This document shows positions 38,495 to 47,957 of a stretch of 64,000 bases of DNA, in pieces. The first letter of the stretch is position 1, and each line of letters opens with the position of its first letter. Position numbers and translations under genes: made by a program. Source of the DNA: Labilithrix sp. GTDB lineage: Bacteria; Myxococcota_A; Polyangia; Polyangiales; Polyangiaceae. The notes under the pieces were generated by a model. The model ran no database searches and was not told where the DNA came from. It saw only the letters and a list, made by a program, of their open reading frames with translations. The stretch covers positions 62,001 through 126,000 of the forward strand of contig JAHBWC010000006.1 of the NCBI GenBank assembly GCA_019637225.1, written 5' to 3'.

Positions 38495-39720
38495 GGGGAA
38501 CTCCATTTGGCTAGAGATCGAATACGTGAATGACGGCGGTTTGAAGGCCGAGCGAGACCGCTGCGCCCAAGTTTGGGCACGTCGGATCGTGGCGACGACG
38601 CGAGGGCCTACGACTGCTCGGGCGTCTGGACTGTCGATGCGACTTCGCGTGGGGCGGATGTCGATTGGACCGAGCACGGCGGTCCTCGCGAGATCGCGCG
38701 AGGCGTCAGTTCATCTATTCGAGCAGCGTGAGGCGACACACTGCGTCGTGTGCGATCGAATTCGTCCCCCATCGACTTCGGTCTCCCCCTCAATGATCCC
38801 AGCCGACACGCGGCGAAGACTCTCACCGTACATACTTGTCCTGGGACCCGGAAGTGATTTCGTGGTTATGGTGGCAATCGAGGCAAACGAGGAGCCGTGA
38901 CTCTTGATGCGTCGTGCGCATTCGAGTCGGAGGTTTTGATAGCGATCTTGGAGAAATTCTGGCGGTTGACTCGATCGCGTGTTCGATGGACTCGATCCTC
39001 CGAAGCTCGGTGATGCAACGATGCATTGATCGCGAATGAGCCGCATGGTGTGGAACTCGAAGATGCGTGACCACACCGAGAGCTCGGAGTGGAGCTCGAC
39101 ATCGCGAGCTGAGGGCTGCCCCTTGTTTCGCACCGCGGGTTGCTAGCTTGCTGCAAAGGAGCTTCATGCAAGGCCGCACCTGACGTCCGGGTTACGGATC
39201 GTGTCGAGGCCGTTTCGCGTCAGGAGGAAATCGACGCAGACCGTCCAGACGGCTACCGCGCGCGTTCAACGCCATCGCGTCGGCGCCATCGCGCTCGCGA
39301 TGGTTCACGGAACGCTCGCCTCGAACAACGTCCGGTAGCGGCTTCCCGATGTGAGATGCGAACGAGCGACGACGTTAGACCTGCCGCTTGGGCAGCGAAC
39401 AAGAGCAGCCAACTCTCGCTTCAACGTAGCTAGCGTCGTCGCCCGGGCGAGAGCATAGCCCTGTCACGGCAGGCGGACAGTGCGGGCGTCACTGTCGCCG
39501 GATTTCCAGGGCGATCACGAGGCGGAGACTGCGGATGATCAGGCGGAGATGACTCATGCGCTTGAACGTGTTACCGTGGCAAGTGCCTGTCAAGCGGTAG
39601 TATTGACGATTGCGGCAAAAAAAAGAAGCCATCTCTCGAAGCGAATTGCGCCTCCGAGCGAGCTGATGCGACAGTGAGTGCGAGGCGGCGATCGATCCGG
39701 CTCAAGACAATTCACGCCGA
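38495..39720. other. cas upstream region, about 1.2 kb without a convincing gene
   Basis: Between csb1 and addA. It is lower in GC than the neighbours and broken by stops in every frame. Minus-strand frames around 38,820-39,180 contain short peptide-like stretches (CLDCHHNHEI) that could be an eroded gene, but no continuous family match is visible. It holds a degenerate CRISPR repeat (39418-39453) and adjoins an inverted one (39715-39742). The cas promoter must be here. I see no unambiguous -35/-10 pair. Confidence 0.6.
39418..39453 (-). repeat. degenerate full-length CRISPR repeat upstream of cas operon
   Basis: Exactly 36 bp. The first 13 bases (GCTTCAACGTAGC) are identical to the young repeat. 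The last nine (GGGCGAGAG) differ from GGCGGAGAG at two positions. The central stem is scrambled, so the 7-bp hairpin is lost. It has the same orientation as the main array. Because the handle end is intact, it may be either a dying solo repeat or a specialised guide repeat. Confidence 0.75.
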
Positions 39721-39742
39721 TCACAATCGGCTCCGTTGAAGC
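39715..39742 (+). repeat. inverted solo CRISPR repeat forming the 3' end of addA
   Basis: On the plus strand CGCCGATCACAATCGG followed by CTCCGTTGAAGC is the reverse complement of an old-type (GGAG) repeat lacking three stem bases. Its orientation is opposite to the main array. The last seven codons and the TGA stop of addA (39721-39742) lie inside it. It is the rightmost recognisable CRISPR sequence. Confidence 0.85.
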
Positions 39743-42700
39743 AGCCTGTCAGTGGGCTTGTGGAGTGATCCGGTTGTCGACGAACCCGCTTCACCCGCCG
39801 CCCCCAACACCACCTCCACCATCCCGCCGCCGACCGGCAGGTGGATCCAGCACGCCTCGACGCACTTGCCGCCCGCGCTCTCGAGCACGATCGCGTAGGC
39901 CGCGAGCTGCGCGATGAACGAGCCGCACTTCGCGCGCCACGCCGCCGGCGTGCTCCCCGGAAACGTCTTGTGGTCCACGACCACGTACCCTGCGTCCGTC
40001 TCGAGGAGCAGATCGATGATCCCGCTGACGCGTCGCTCGCCGTGCTCCGACGCGACGGTGCCCTCGATCGCGATCTCGCGGTGCCACCGCGCGCCCGGCC
40101 ACCGCTGCTCGACCCACGCGCGAAGCGTGTCGCCGGCCCTCACCAGCGACTCCGCGCGGACGACGCCCATGACGCCCCACCCCTCGACGAGCGCGCGTGC
40201 GCGCTCGAGCCGCGTCTCCGGGGTGAGCCCCTCGACGTCGGCTGCGAGGAACGCGTGGACCGCGTTGCCGAGGACGTCGTCGGCGTACGAGCGCCCGTCG
40301 AGCGCGATCGCGCTAGGGAGCCGCTCCACCACGCCGATGCGTGACCGCGCGACCCGCGCCGCGAGCTCGGGCCAGTCGCTCGCCCCTGCCGACGGCGTGA
40401 TCCGATACGGGGGCCACGGCGCGTGCATCGCCGTCGCCTCCCGCGCGGCCACCGGCGTCGCCTCCCGTGCGACCACCGCCGGCGTCGCGCCTGCGGGGCG
40501 CGCGAACCAAACCGGCAGCGGCGCGTCCTCGCGCATCTCGGGCCGATCCGCGCCGAGCCGCAGCACCCGCGTCGAGACGCCGAGCGCTCGCGCGCCGGCG
40601 TCGAGCGCCTCGGAGCCCGCGAGCCGGATGCGCGTCTCGTCGACGGCGCCGTCGGCCGCGCTCGCGGGCAGCTCGACGAGCGGCGCCCCTTCGGCGTCGG
40701 CGAGCGCGTCGAGCCAGGCCGTCTTCGCGCCGCCCCTCGAGACGCGCGCGGCCAGCACGAGGTGGTCGCGCGCGCGCGTGAAGCCGACGTAGAGGAGGCG
40801 AGCCCGCTCCTTCTCCTCGCGCAGCGCCACGAGCCGTCCCTCGTCGGATTGGGCGGCGGCGTCGGCGAGCGGCGCGTTCTTCTTGGAGCCGAGCGGCCAA
40901 GGCCAGTAGCGGATCGCGCGGTTCGCGAGCGGGTGGTCCGGATCGAAGGTCTCGCCGAGGGACTCGGGCGTGACCTCGAAGGCGTCCCGTCGCTCTCCGC
41001 GATCGAGGTCCGTGAGGACGACGACCGGCCACTCGAGCCCCTTCGCCTTGTGGTAGGTGCAGATGACCACCGCGCCGTCGTCGGCGGGGAGGTGCTGATC
41101 GTCGGATGGGAGGATCTCGTCACGCTGTAGCGTCGGCGAGCGCATGTCGTCGAAGTAGCGGAGCATCCCGGCGACCGTCGCCGCCTCGCGCTCCTGGGCC
41201 GAGCGCGCCTCGTAGCTCGCCGCCGCCGCCCGCAGCGCGTCGAGGTTGGCGATCCTCTGCGCCGGATCGGGCCACCGCGCGCAGAGGTGGACCACGTCGA
41301 GCGCCGCGAGTGTCGCGTCGAGCGCCTCGGCCGGAGAGAGAATCGTCAGGCGCGACCGGAGCGCGCCGAGCGCCCCACGCCACCCTGCGGCAAGCTCTGC
41401 GTTGGGCGGTGATTCGCCGTCATCTTCATCCCCAACGTCATCGTCGCCCGCTTCACGCTGGAGCAGGTCGTCGAGCACCACCTCTCGCTGGCGCACGCCT
41501 TCGGCCTCCGCCTCGCGCTCTCCGCCCGCTACCTCGCCCCCCGGCGCACCCCCAGTCGCCGCCGCCCGCTGCGCCACGTCGCGCAGTCGCTCCGTGAGCC
41601 ACGCGTCCGGCCCCTGTCCTCCCCACCCGGTGAGCGCGTCGATCACCGCTCCGGCCAGCACGTCGCTCTCATCGAGCAGCCAGCGCAGCGACGCGTCGAC
41701 GAGCGTCCCTTCGGGCGTCTCGAAGAGACCCGCGCGGGCGATCGCCGCGCGGACCCCGCGCGCGTGGAGCGCCACCGCGAGCTCCGCCGCCCACGCGTTC
41801 GTCGTCACGAGGATCGCGATGTCGCCGGGCCGGACGGGCCGCACCTCGCCGCTCGCGCGATCGACGATCGGCGTCGTGTGCGGCGTCTCGAGCGTCCGGC
41901 GGACACCCTCGGCGACGGCCTCGGCGTCGTCGTCCTTGTTCGCGACGTCGAGAGCCCACAGGCCGAACGGTGGGAGCTGCGCGAGCCCCTCGTGCGCCGG
42001 ACGGCGCGCTCGGACGACGACCTCCTCGCGCGCGAAGCCGTGCCGCGCGAGCGCCGCGGCGAAGAGCTCGGAGCACGCTTCGACGAGCTCCGGGCGCGAG
42101 CGGTGGTTGTCGCCGAGGCGGTCGCGGGCGCCCCCCTCGCGCTCGACCCATCCGGCGACGGTGTCCATCAGGATCGGGTCCGCGCCGGCGTACTCGAAGA
42201 TGCACTGCTTTCGGTCTCCGACCCACACCGAGCGGCCGGCCAACGAGTGGAGGCGGACGAAGAGCGCGAGCTGGATCGGGCTCGTGTCCTGGAACTCGTC
42301 GACGACGACGAAACGGAGGCGGCGCGCGAGCTCGGCTCGCACGCGAGGGTGCTCGACGAGACTCAGCGCACCGTCGAGCATGTCGACGTAGTCGACGACG
42401 CGGCGCTCCTTCTTCCAGTCCTGGTACGCGACCAGGCCGGCGCGCGCGGCGCCGAAGACGGCGCGCGTGGTGCGGCGCAGATCGTCGTGGAGGCGTGGGT
42501 GCGCCTCGTAGCGCGCGGCGACAGCTCGCAGATCTTCGACGCAGCCCGCGCATGCCTTCGACGGCGCGACCGTCGCCAGCTTCGCCCAGCCCGACCAGCG
42601 GAGCTCTCCGTCGGCGAGCCGCTTCCTCGCGCGCTCGAGCTCGGTCAGCGCGTCGGCCGTGTTCTTGCGGCCGTCGTTCGACCGGGTCAGCGCCGTCACC

Positions 42701-43323
42701 GCCGCGTCGAGCTCACGCGCGAGCGCGCTGTCGAGCTCCGTCGCGTCCGCCTCCGCGTGCGGCAAGAGCGCGAGCAGGCGCTCGACCGATCGCTCCGCCA
42801 TCGCCGGGAGCTCCGCGGGCGCGATGCGGTTCGAGCGTGCCAGATCCATGATGTCGGCGACGGGCGTGACCCAGTCGGCGCGGCGCGTGCGATGGTCGAT
42901 GCGGAGCTCGAGCCGGGCGGCGAGCTCGTCGAGCTCGCCGCGAGCCTCCTCGTCGAGCGATCGCTCGAACGCCTGGCGGAGGAGCTTCGTCTCGCTGCCG
43001 GCGACGACGTCGACGCTCGGCGAGAGGCCCGCGTCGAGCGCGAACTCTTGCAGCAGGCGCAGCGCCGCGGCGTGGACCGTGCCGAGGTACGCGAGCGGCA
43101 GGCGGAGCGCCTCGTCGTAGGCCTGCTCGGAGACCAGCTTGTGCCGGATCCGCGCCTCGAGCTCGGTGTGTGCCTTCTTGGTGAACGTCACCGCAACGAG
43201 TCCGGACAGGTCCACGCGCTCGTCCCCGCGCGCTCCGACGGCCGCGGTGACCTCCTGCGTGAGGCGGTAGGTCTTGCCGCTCCCCGCGCTCGCTCCGACG
43301 ATCGTGATCCCGGCGCCGCTCAT
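39721..43323 (-). CDS. addA: AddA-type UvrD helicase/nuclease
   Basis: 1200 residues from ATG 43323, overlapping the addB stop (ATGA). N-terminal Walker A GASAGSGKT (about 8-16), then UvrD-family motifs: VVVDEFQDTSP, VGDRKQCIFEYAGADP, TYHKAKGLEWPVVV and LLYVGFTRARDHL. The C-terminal RecB-type nuclease has YVVVDHKTFPGS, then a QLAAYA motif (about 1145-1175). With AddB it resects double-strand ends for recombination and degrades linear DNA. The extreme C-terminus (LLQRSRL) is encoded by an inverted CRISPR repeat, so the native end was probably replaced when the island arrived. The break lies after the nuclease motifs, so activity may survive. Confidence 0.9.
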   Translation of the reverse strand: MSGAGITIVGASAGSGKTYRLTQEVTAAVGARGDERVDLSGLVAVTFTKKAHTELEARIRHKLVSEQAYDEALRLPLAYLGTVHAAALRLLQEFALDAGLSPSVDVVAGSETKLLRQAFERSLDEEARGELDELAARLELRIDHRTRRADWVTPVADIMDLARSNRIAPAELPAMAERSVERLLALLPHAEADATELDSALARELDAAVTALTRSNDGRKNTADALTELERARKRLADGELRWSGWAKLATVAPSKACAGCVEDLRAVAARYEAHPRLHDDLRRTTRAVFGAARAGLVAYQDWKKERRVVDYVDMLDGALSLVEHPRVRAELARRLRFVVVDEFQDTSPIQLALFVRLHSLAGRSVWVGDRKQCIFEYAGADPILMDTVAGWVEREGGARDRLGDNHRSRPELVEACSELFAAALARHGFAREEVVVRARRPAHEGLAQLPPFGLWALDVANKDDDAEAVAEGVRRTLETPHTTPIVDRASGEVRPVRPGDIAILVTTNAWAAELAVALHARGVRAAIARAGLFETPEGTLVDASLRWLLDESDVLAGAVIDALTGWGGQGPDAWLTERLRDVAQRAAATGGAPGGEVAGGEREAEAEGVRQREVVLDDLLQREAGDDDVGDEDDGESPPNAELAAGWRGALGALRSRLTILSPAEALDATLAALDVVHLCARWPDPAQRIANLDALRAAAASYEARSAQEREAATVAGMLRYFDDMRSPTLQRDEILPSDDQHLPADDGAVVICTYHKAKGLEWPVVVLTDLDRGERRDAFEVTPESLGETFDPDHPLANRAIRYWPWPLGSKKNAPLADAAAQSDEGRLVALREEKERARLLYVGFTRARDHLVLAARVSRGGAKTAWLDALADAEGAPLVELPASAADGAVDETRIRLAGSEALDAGARALGVSTRVLRLGADRPEMREDAPLPVWFARPAGATPAVVAREATPVAAREATAMHAPWPPYRITPSAGASDWPELAARVARSRIGVVERLPSAIALDGRSYADDVLGNAVHAFLAADVEGLTPETRLERARALVEGWGVMGVVRAESLVRAGDTLRAWVEQRWPGARWHREIAIEGTVASEHGERRVSGIIDLLLETDAGYVVVDHKTFPGSTPAAWRAKCGSFIAQLAAYAIVLESAGGKCVEACWIHLPVGGGMVEVVLGAAGEAGSSTTGSLHKPTDRLLQRSRL

Positions 43324-46151
43324 GCGATCGCCTCCCACTTGCGGCCGCAGAGCGCGCCGTAGTCGCAGTAGTGGCACGCCGCGTCCCGCGCCGCCTCGAA
43401 GTGTCGTTCGCGCTCGGTCTTCGGAACGTCGAGCGCGTCGAGGAGCGGCAGCGATGGCTTCGTCCCCGGGACGTGCACGGTCCCGCGATCGTGGCAGTCG
43501 AGCACCGCCTTCGCGGTCTTCTCGATGCGCGCCCACGTCGCTTCGAGCGATGGCCCGTCGATCACGCGCTCCGGCTTCATTCGTGCGTCTGCCGCGAGCG
43601 CCTGCCCGGACGAGAGGGCGAAGTAGCCCGCGGGCGGCGAGGCCTGGCCGTGCACCTCGGCGACGGCGCGCGCGTAGACGGCGAGCTGCACGGCCCGGCC
43701 CTCCGCGAGCAGGGCGCGGTAGCTCGATGCTCCCCATTTCAGGTCGAGGATCGCCGCGCGTCCGTCGCGATCGACGAGACGGAGGTCGAGGCGGCCATGG
43801 AGCGGGCCCACCGCCGAGTCGGTCGTCACGGTCTCTTCGACGCCGGCGATGCGAAACCCGCCGTCCGTCAGATACCTGTAGAGCGCACGCATGGCCTGTC
43901 GAACCTGCCGAGTGAGCTGGAGGCGCTCGATCGACGCGCCGGGGAGCAGGAGCGTGGCGCCTTCGGTGCGAAGGAGGCCCTCGAAGACCGCCGCCGCGCG
44001 GGAGAGGAACGCGTCCTCCGCGAGGGCGAACGCGTCCTCTCCATGGAGCTCCTCGACGAGGCGGTGGCTCAGCGCTCCGTTGAGCAGCGCGGCGGTGGCC
44101 ACCTTCGATATCGCCCCCGAGCGGAGCGCGGCGCGATGCTCGAGAATCCACGCGAGCGGGCAGGTCGCGATCTTCTCGAGGGACGTCACCGAGGTCGTGC
44201 CAGCCGTCGTGCTCCTCCCGAGCGCGCCCGTCGGGACGTGAAATGCGCTGCGCGCCTCGGGGAGGCCGAGCGGCGCGACGGTCTCGATCGCGATGAGTGC
44301 TCCCGAGGACGCTGCGCGACGGTCGAGGATGCGGCGCGCTTCGCGCGTGACGCGGGTGGCACCGCGCTCGTCGAGCTCGAGCCGCGCGCGGATCTCGTCC
44401 CAGAGTGGATGCGGCGCCGTGGCCGTCCCCGCGATCGTCCGCGGGACGGCGAAGACCACGCCCTCCCGCGCCGCGAGCACGGCGCGTCGCCACGCGTCGG
44501 CCTCCGCGCGGAGCGCCACCGACGGCTCGGGGAAGGTGACGCCCGCCGCGGCGAGCGCGGCCCGCTCGTCCTCGTTCCATGTTGAGCGGGCAGGTCGGCG
44601 CTCGACGCCCGCGACGAAGCTCCAGAGAAAGACGCGGTCGTAAGGCGCGAGCAGACTCGCAGGGTGATCCACGTGCGCGACGCGGCCGGCGTGCTCCACC
44701 GAGAGCGCGTGCGTCTGCCCGGTGCGCGCGAACAGATCGAGGAGCTGGCGAGTGTCCTCCTGCGAGAGCAGCTCACGCGTGTCGTTCGCGATCGCCTGCG
44801 CGAACGTCACCGCTTGCGCATAGGCGACCCCGTAGGCGTCGATCTCTCCGCGGCGAAAGCGTCGCTGCAGCCACGCGCGCGCCCGCTCGACCGCGGCCAA
44901 GAGGTGGGCACGCGGCGCGCCTCGCGGATCGGCCGCTGAGCCCTCGAGCCACGTCGCGACGAGCTCGAGCCGCTCCTCGACGAACGCCCTGGCCCGCTCC
45001 TCGGCCTCGCTCTCCGTGCGACCGTGGGCGAGCTCGATTTGTACGCGACGCGTGTGAAGGCGCGTCGCGGCCTCGGCCTTTCGGCGCGTCCACTCCTTGC
45101 CGCCGATACCCGGCTGGTGCGCGACGGCGCGGGCGAGGCGCGCGCCGAGGCGGCCGCGGAACGGTCCGATCGCCAGCGTGAGGAGCTCGAGGACGCGGTA
45201 CGGATCGCGCGGCTCGAACGCCAGCTCGACGGCGAGCGGGAGCACCTGCATCGCGGGACGCCAGACACTCTCGGTCGACGAGCCTTGCGCGGGCAGGCCG
45301 TGACGAGCGAGCGCGGCCTCGAGAGGGTGGGCGTCGCGGCAGCGAACGACGACGTCCGTGCCTCTCGTGCGCCCCTTCGCGAGCAGTGCCGCGGTGAGCT
45401 CGGCGAGATCGCCAGGGGTGTCGGATTGCAAGAAGAGGAGCGTCCCGTCGCCACGGACCGTCCCGTCGCACGTCTCGCCCCGGAGCCGTGCCTGCAAGAG
45501 GCCGAGGTCGGTGTGAGGAGGAGCCCCAGGCAGCGGGACGTCGAGGCGCGCGAACGGCGTCCCGAGCGCTTCGAGGCGCTCGAAAATGCTTCGCCAGCGT
45601 CGCGGCCAGAGCGAGACGTCGTCGACGAGCGTGACCTCGTCGTAGAGCCGAGAGGGGGCGCTCGTTAGCGCGCGCTCGCACCGCACGAGACGCTCGGCGC
45701 GGCCCGGCGGCGGCTCGCCTTCGTGGCGCTCGAGCCGCGCGAGCGCGTCAAGGCGCTCACCGCCGCCCGCGATCGCTCCGCCATCCCAGCCTGCCTCCAC
45801 CAGCGCATCGCGCCACTCGAGCAGCGTGGTCGCGGTCCCGACCTCGTCGATGGCGAGCGAACGAGTGTAGAATGCACTTCTGTCTGCGAGCGCCTTCGCG
45901 CGCGCCGCCCAGCGGGGAACCCGCGCGCTCGTCGACTCGTCTACGGGAGGCAAGCCCAGCCGGAGCTCGAGGTCCCGCAGGAGCCCGTTCGGACCCCAGG
46001 CTGGCGCGCCGAGCAGCATCGGCGCCGCACCGGTGTCCGCCCGGAGGACGGGCCCGCCGAGCCCCAAGCCAGCGATCGGCTTCAACGCGTTCGCTCCTGA
46101 CTTCGGCGCATCCGGTCGAAAGAAACACGAATGCTGGCGCGCGTGCATCAC
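43320..46151 (-). CDS. addB: AddB-like PD-(D/E)XK nuclease/inactivated helicase subunit
   Basis: 943 residues if started at GTG 46151. Internal ATG 46019 (MLLGAPAWGPNGLL) is a reasonable alternative because the first 44 residues look unstructured. The long middle region has helicase-like folds without a clear Walker A. The C-terminal nuclease domain has the RecB signature (AILDLKWGASSYRALL, then AVQLAVYARAV) and ends with Cys residues (ACHYCDYGALCGRKW) that may hold an iron-sulphur cluster as in AddB. It is divergent from the AgmX-like gene. A perfect palindrome covers its 5' end. Confidence 0.85.
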   Translation of the reverse strand: MMHARQHSCFFRPDAPKSGANALKPIAGLGLGGPVLRADTGAAPMLLGAPAWGPNGLLRDLELRLGLPPVDESTSARVPRWAARAKALADRSAFYTRSLAIDEVGTATTLLEWRDALVEAGWDGGAIAGGGERLDALARLERHEGEPPPGRAERLVRCERALTSAPSRLYDEVTLVDDVSLWPRRWRSIFERLEALGTPFARLDVPLPGAPPHTDLGLLQARLRGETCDGTVRGDGTLLFLQSDTPGDLAELTAALLAKGRTRGTDVVVRCRDAHPLEAALARHGLPAQGSSTESVWRPAMQVLPLAVELAFEPRDPYRVLELLTLAIGPFRGRLGARLARAVAHQPGIGGKEWTRRKAEAATRLHTRRVQIELAHGRTESEAEERARAFVEERLELVATWLEGSAADPRGAPRAHLLAAVERARAWLQRRFRRGEIDAYGVAYAQAVTFAQAIANDTRELLSQEDTRQLLDLFARTGQTHALSVEHAGRVAHVDHPASLLAPYDRVFLWSFVAGVERRPARSTWNEDERAALAAAGVTFPEPSVALRAEADAWRRAVLAAREGVVFAVPRTIAGTATAPHPLWDEIRARLELDERGATRVTREARRILDRRAASSGALIAIETVAPLGLPEARSAFHVPTGALGRSTTAGTTSVTSLEKIATCPLAWILEHRAALRSGAISKVATAALLNGALSHRLVEELHGEDAFALAEDAFLSRAAAVFEGLLRTEGATLLLPGASIERLQLTRQVRQAMRALYRYLTDGGFRIAGVEETVTTDSAVGPLHGRLDLRLVDRDGRAAILDLKWGASSYRALLAEGRAVQLAVYARAVAEVHGQASPPAGYFALSSGQALAADARMKPERVIDGPSLEATWARIEKTAKAVLDCHDRGTVHVPGTKPSLPLLDALDVPKTERERHFEAARDAACHYCDYGALCGRKWEAIA

Positions 46152-46166
46152 CCCACGGGGTGATGC
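46145..46166. promoter_or_regulatory. 22-bp perfect palindrome at the addB 5' end
   Basis: GCATCACCCC, then AC, then GGGGTGATGC: 10-bp arms with a two-base centre, overlapping the GTG/ATG candidate start codons of addB. It could be an operator in the divergent addB/agmX-like promoter region. If the palindrome is an operator, the true addB start is more likely the downstream ATG at 46019. Confidence 0.5.
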
Positions 46167-46327
46167 GTGTCTTCATGCGACAGGCCGTGTCGCACGGGCC
46201 GCGTCGCGTGGGCGTGAAGGTCGGAGGCGCGCCGCTCGCGGCGCTCATGTAGGGCGGCGCCCACGCTTCCGCGCGCATACGCGGGAACTCGAAGCCCCTC
46301 GCGCCCCTCTGATACGCTCGAACGACG

Positions 46328-47752
46328 ATGGCGAACCTGCCTCCTCCTCAGCCGCCGAATGCGCTGCGCGTCGCCGTCGTGTGGGGCACGACGGTCGTCG
46401 CCCTCCGCACGCTCGCGCGCGGCGAGTCGTTTCACCTCGGCGACTCCGGCGACGCGAACCTGCCGATCCCCGAGGGGATCGAGATGTCCCCCGTGCCGGT
46501 TCGCGCTGCCGCGGGCGGCTGGGAGCTCGACGCGCGCGGATGCCTGAGCGGCCTCCTCACGCTGCGCGGTCGCGCCGAAGATCCGGTCGCGATCGCGCGC
46601 ACGAGCGCGGCGGTCCCGATCATGCCGGGCGACTTCGGCCTCATCCAGTACGGGCAGGTCTCGCTCTTCTTCCAGTACACGACGCAGCCGATCAAGATGA
46701 GCAGCTTCCGCGGTCCGGAGCTCCTCATGCTCCTCGCGGGACTCTGCAGCGCCATCCTGCACGTCGGCGGCATCGGCCTCCTCTCGACGCTCTCGACGCC
46801 GCTCCCGTATCCGAAGCCGCCCGAGCTCGAGTCGCCCGAGGATCTCGCGTCGCGCTTCAAGGTGAAGCGCATGGAGCTCGAGCCGCCGCCGCCTCCGGCC
46901 GTGGCCGAGGGGGACAAGGCGGGCGGCGCGGGCATCAAGGATCCGGGCGCGCAGGACAAGAAGGAGCAGGGCGGCGGGAGGAAGATCAAAGGGGACGAAG
47001 GCAAGTTCGGCATGAACAAGTCGGCCGACAACACGAGCCTCCCCGGCGAGATCAAGCCGACCACGCACTACGGCGGCCTCAGCGAGGTCCTCGAGGGCGA
47101 CACGGGCAAGGAGATCCAGAACACGCTCAAGTCGATCAACACGGTGTCGGCGGCGCTCTCCGGTCTCAACTCGAAGGACCTCGTGCTCGGCGGCGGCTCG
47201 GGCACCGGGCTCAAGGGAGCCGGCGGCGGCGGCGGCGGCACCGGCGCGGGCGTCGCGTTCGGCTCGGGCACGCTCGACACCGGCTTCGGCGCGGGCACCG
47301 GCGGCGGCTACGGCGCGGGCGGCGGCGGTCCGGGTGGACGCGGAAGCGGCGGCAACGGCCGCGGCGGAACGGGCGGAGGCACCGGCACCGGCAATGGACC
47401 CGGCGGCGGACCGGGCGAGTCGAAGGTCGCCGTCGGCACCGGCGCGGCGGCCGCGAAAGGCGGGCTCTCGCCCGAGCAGATCCGTCGCGTCGTGATGAGC
47501 CACATCGGAGCCGTGCGCGCGTGTTACGAGAGCGAAGCGCAGCGCAATCCCGGCCTGAAGGGCGGCGTCACCGTCCAGTGGCAGATCGACCCGGCCGGCA
47601 ACGTGACGAGCGCGTCGGTCGGCGGAACGACGCTCTCCAACCCGCGCGTCGAAGGGTGCGTCGTGCGTCAGGTGCAGCGGTGGAAGTTTCCGGCGAGCGA
47701 CTCGCCGACGACGGTCGCCGGCTTCCCGTTCAAGTTCGGCGTCGGCGGCTGA
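46328..47752 (+). CDS. membrane protein with FHA-like N-terminus and AgmX/TonB-type C-terminal domain (GltG/GltJ-like)
   Basis: 474 residues from ATG 46328. The N-terminal 125 residues resemble a degenerate FHA-type beta domain facing the cytoplasm. One membrane segment follows (about 131-155, ELLMLLAGLCSAILHVGGIG). A long Pro/Gly-rich periplasmic linker (about 190-375, very Gly-rich) leads to a C-terminal domain (about 378-474) with QIRRVVMSHIGAVRACYE, the GGVTVQWQIDPAGNV strand and VEGCVVRQVQRWKFP. This is the TonB-like AgmX/PglI tail common in myxobacteria. Such proteins link the inner-membrane motor to outer-membrane complexes in gliding. The exact partner is inferred. Confidence 0.8.
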   Translation: MANLPPPQPPNALRVAVVWGTTVVALRTLARGESFHLGDSGDANLPIPEGIEMSPVPVRAAAGGWELDARGCLSGLLTLRGRAEDPVAIARTSAAVPIMPGDFGLIQYGQVSLFFQYTTQPIKMSSFRGPELLMLLAGLCSAILHVGGIGLLSTLSTPLPYPKPPELESPEDLASRFKVKRMELEPPPPPAVAEGDKAGGAGIKDPGAQDKKEQGGGRKIKGDEGKFGMNKSADNTSLPGEIKPTTHYGGLSEVLEGDTGKEIQNTLKSINTVSAALSGLNSKDLVLGGGSGTGLKGAGGGGGGTGAGVAFGSGTLDTGFGAGTGGGYGAGGGGPGGRGSGGNGRGGTGGGTGTGNGPGGGPGESKVAVGTGAAAAKGGLSPEQIRRVVMSHIGAVRACYESEAQRNPGLKGGVTVQWQIDPAGNVTSASVGGTTLSNPRVEGCVVRQVQRWKFPASDSPTTVAGFPFKFGVGG

Positions 47753-47957
47753 GCGACGCGCAGGCGTTACACGAGCGCTCTGCGCCTGGCGGCGGCCGGA
47801 CGTGCTGTAGCGACTGTCTACAGCAGGTCACGCTTCGTCGCGTTTCGCCACGAAGTGACCAAAGGTTGGAGTTCCAACTATGTCCTGATTAGGAGTTCGA
47901 GCGGCCTTGGTGGCAGAATGACGGCTCAGCGGTCTCGGGCCTCTTGCCCTCGCCATC

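Noticed and set aside
38823-39179. Minus-strand frame with CLDCHHNHEI suggesting an HNH or zinc-finger protein
   Set aside because: Only a short stretch resembles anything, the rest has no family pattern, and starts lack ribosome-binding sites. At most an eroded fragment.
39480-39677. 65-residue plus-strand frame between the cas region and addA
   Set aside because: No recognisable domain, no ribosome-binding site, and it lies in a decayed intergenic stretch.
46328-47752. The AgmX-like gene as part of one gliding cluster with the 0.3-8.5 kb operon, split by the island
   Set aside because: Such C-terminal domains are common in myxobacterial genomes, and nothing in the sequence shows that the two regions were once adjacent.
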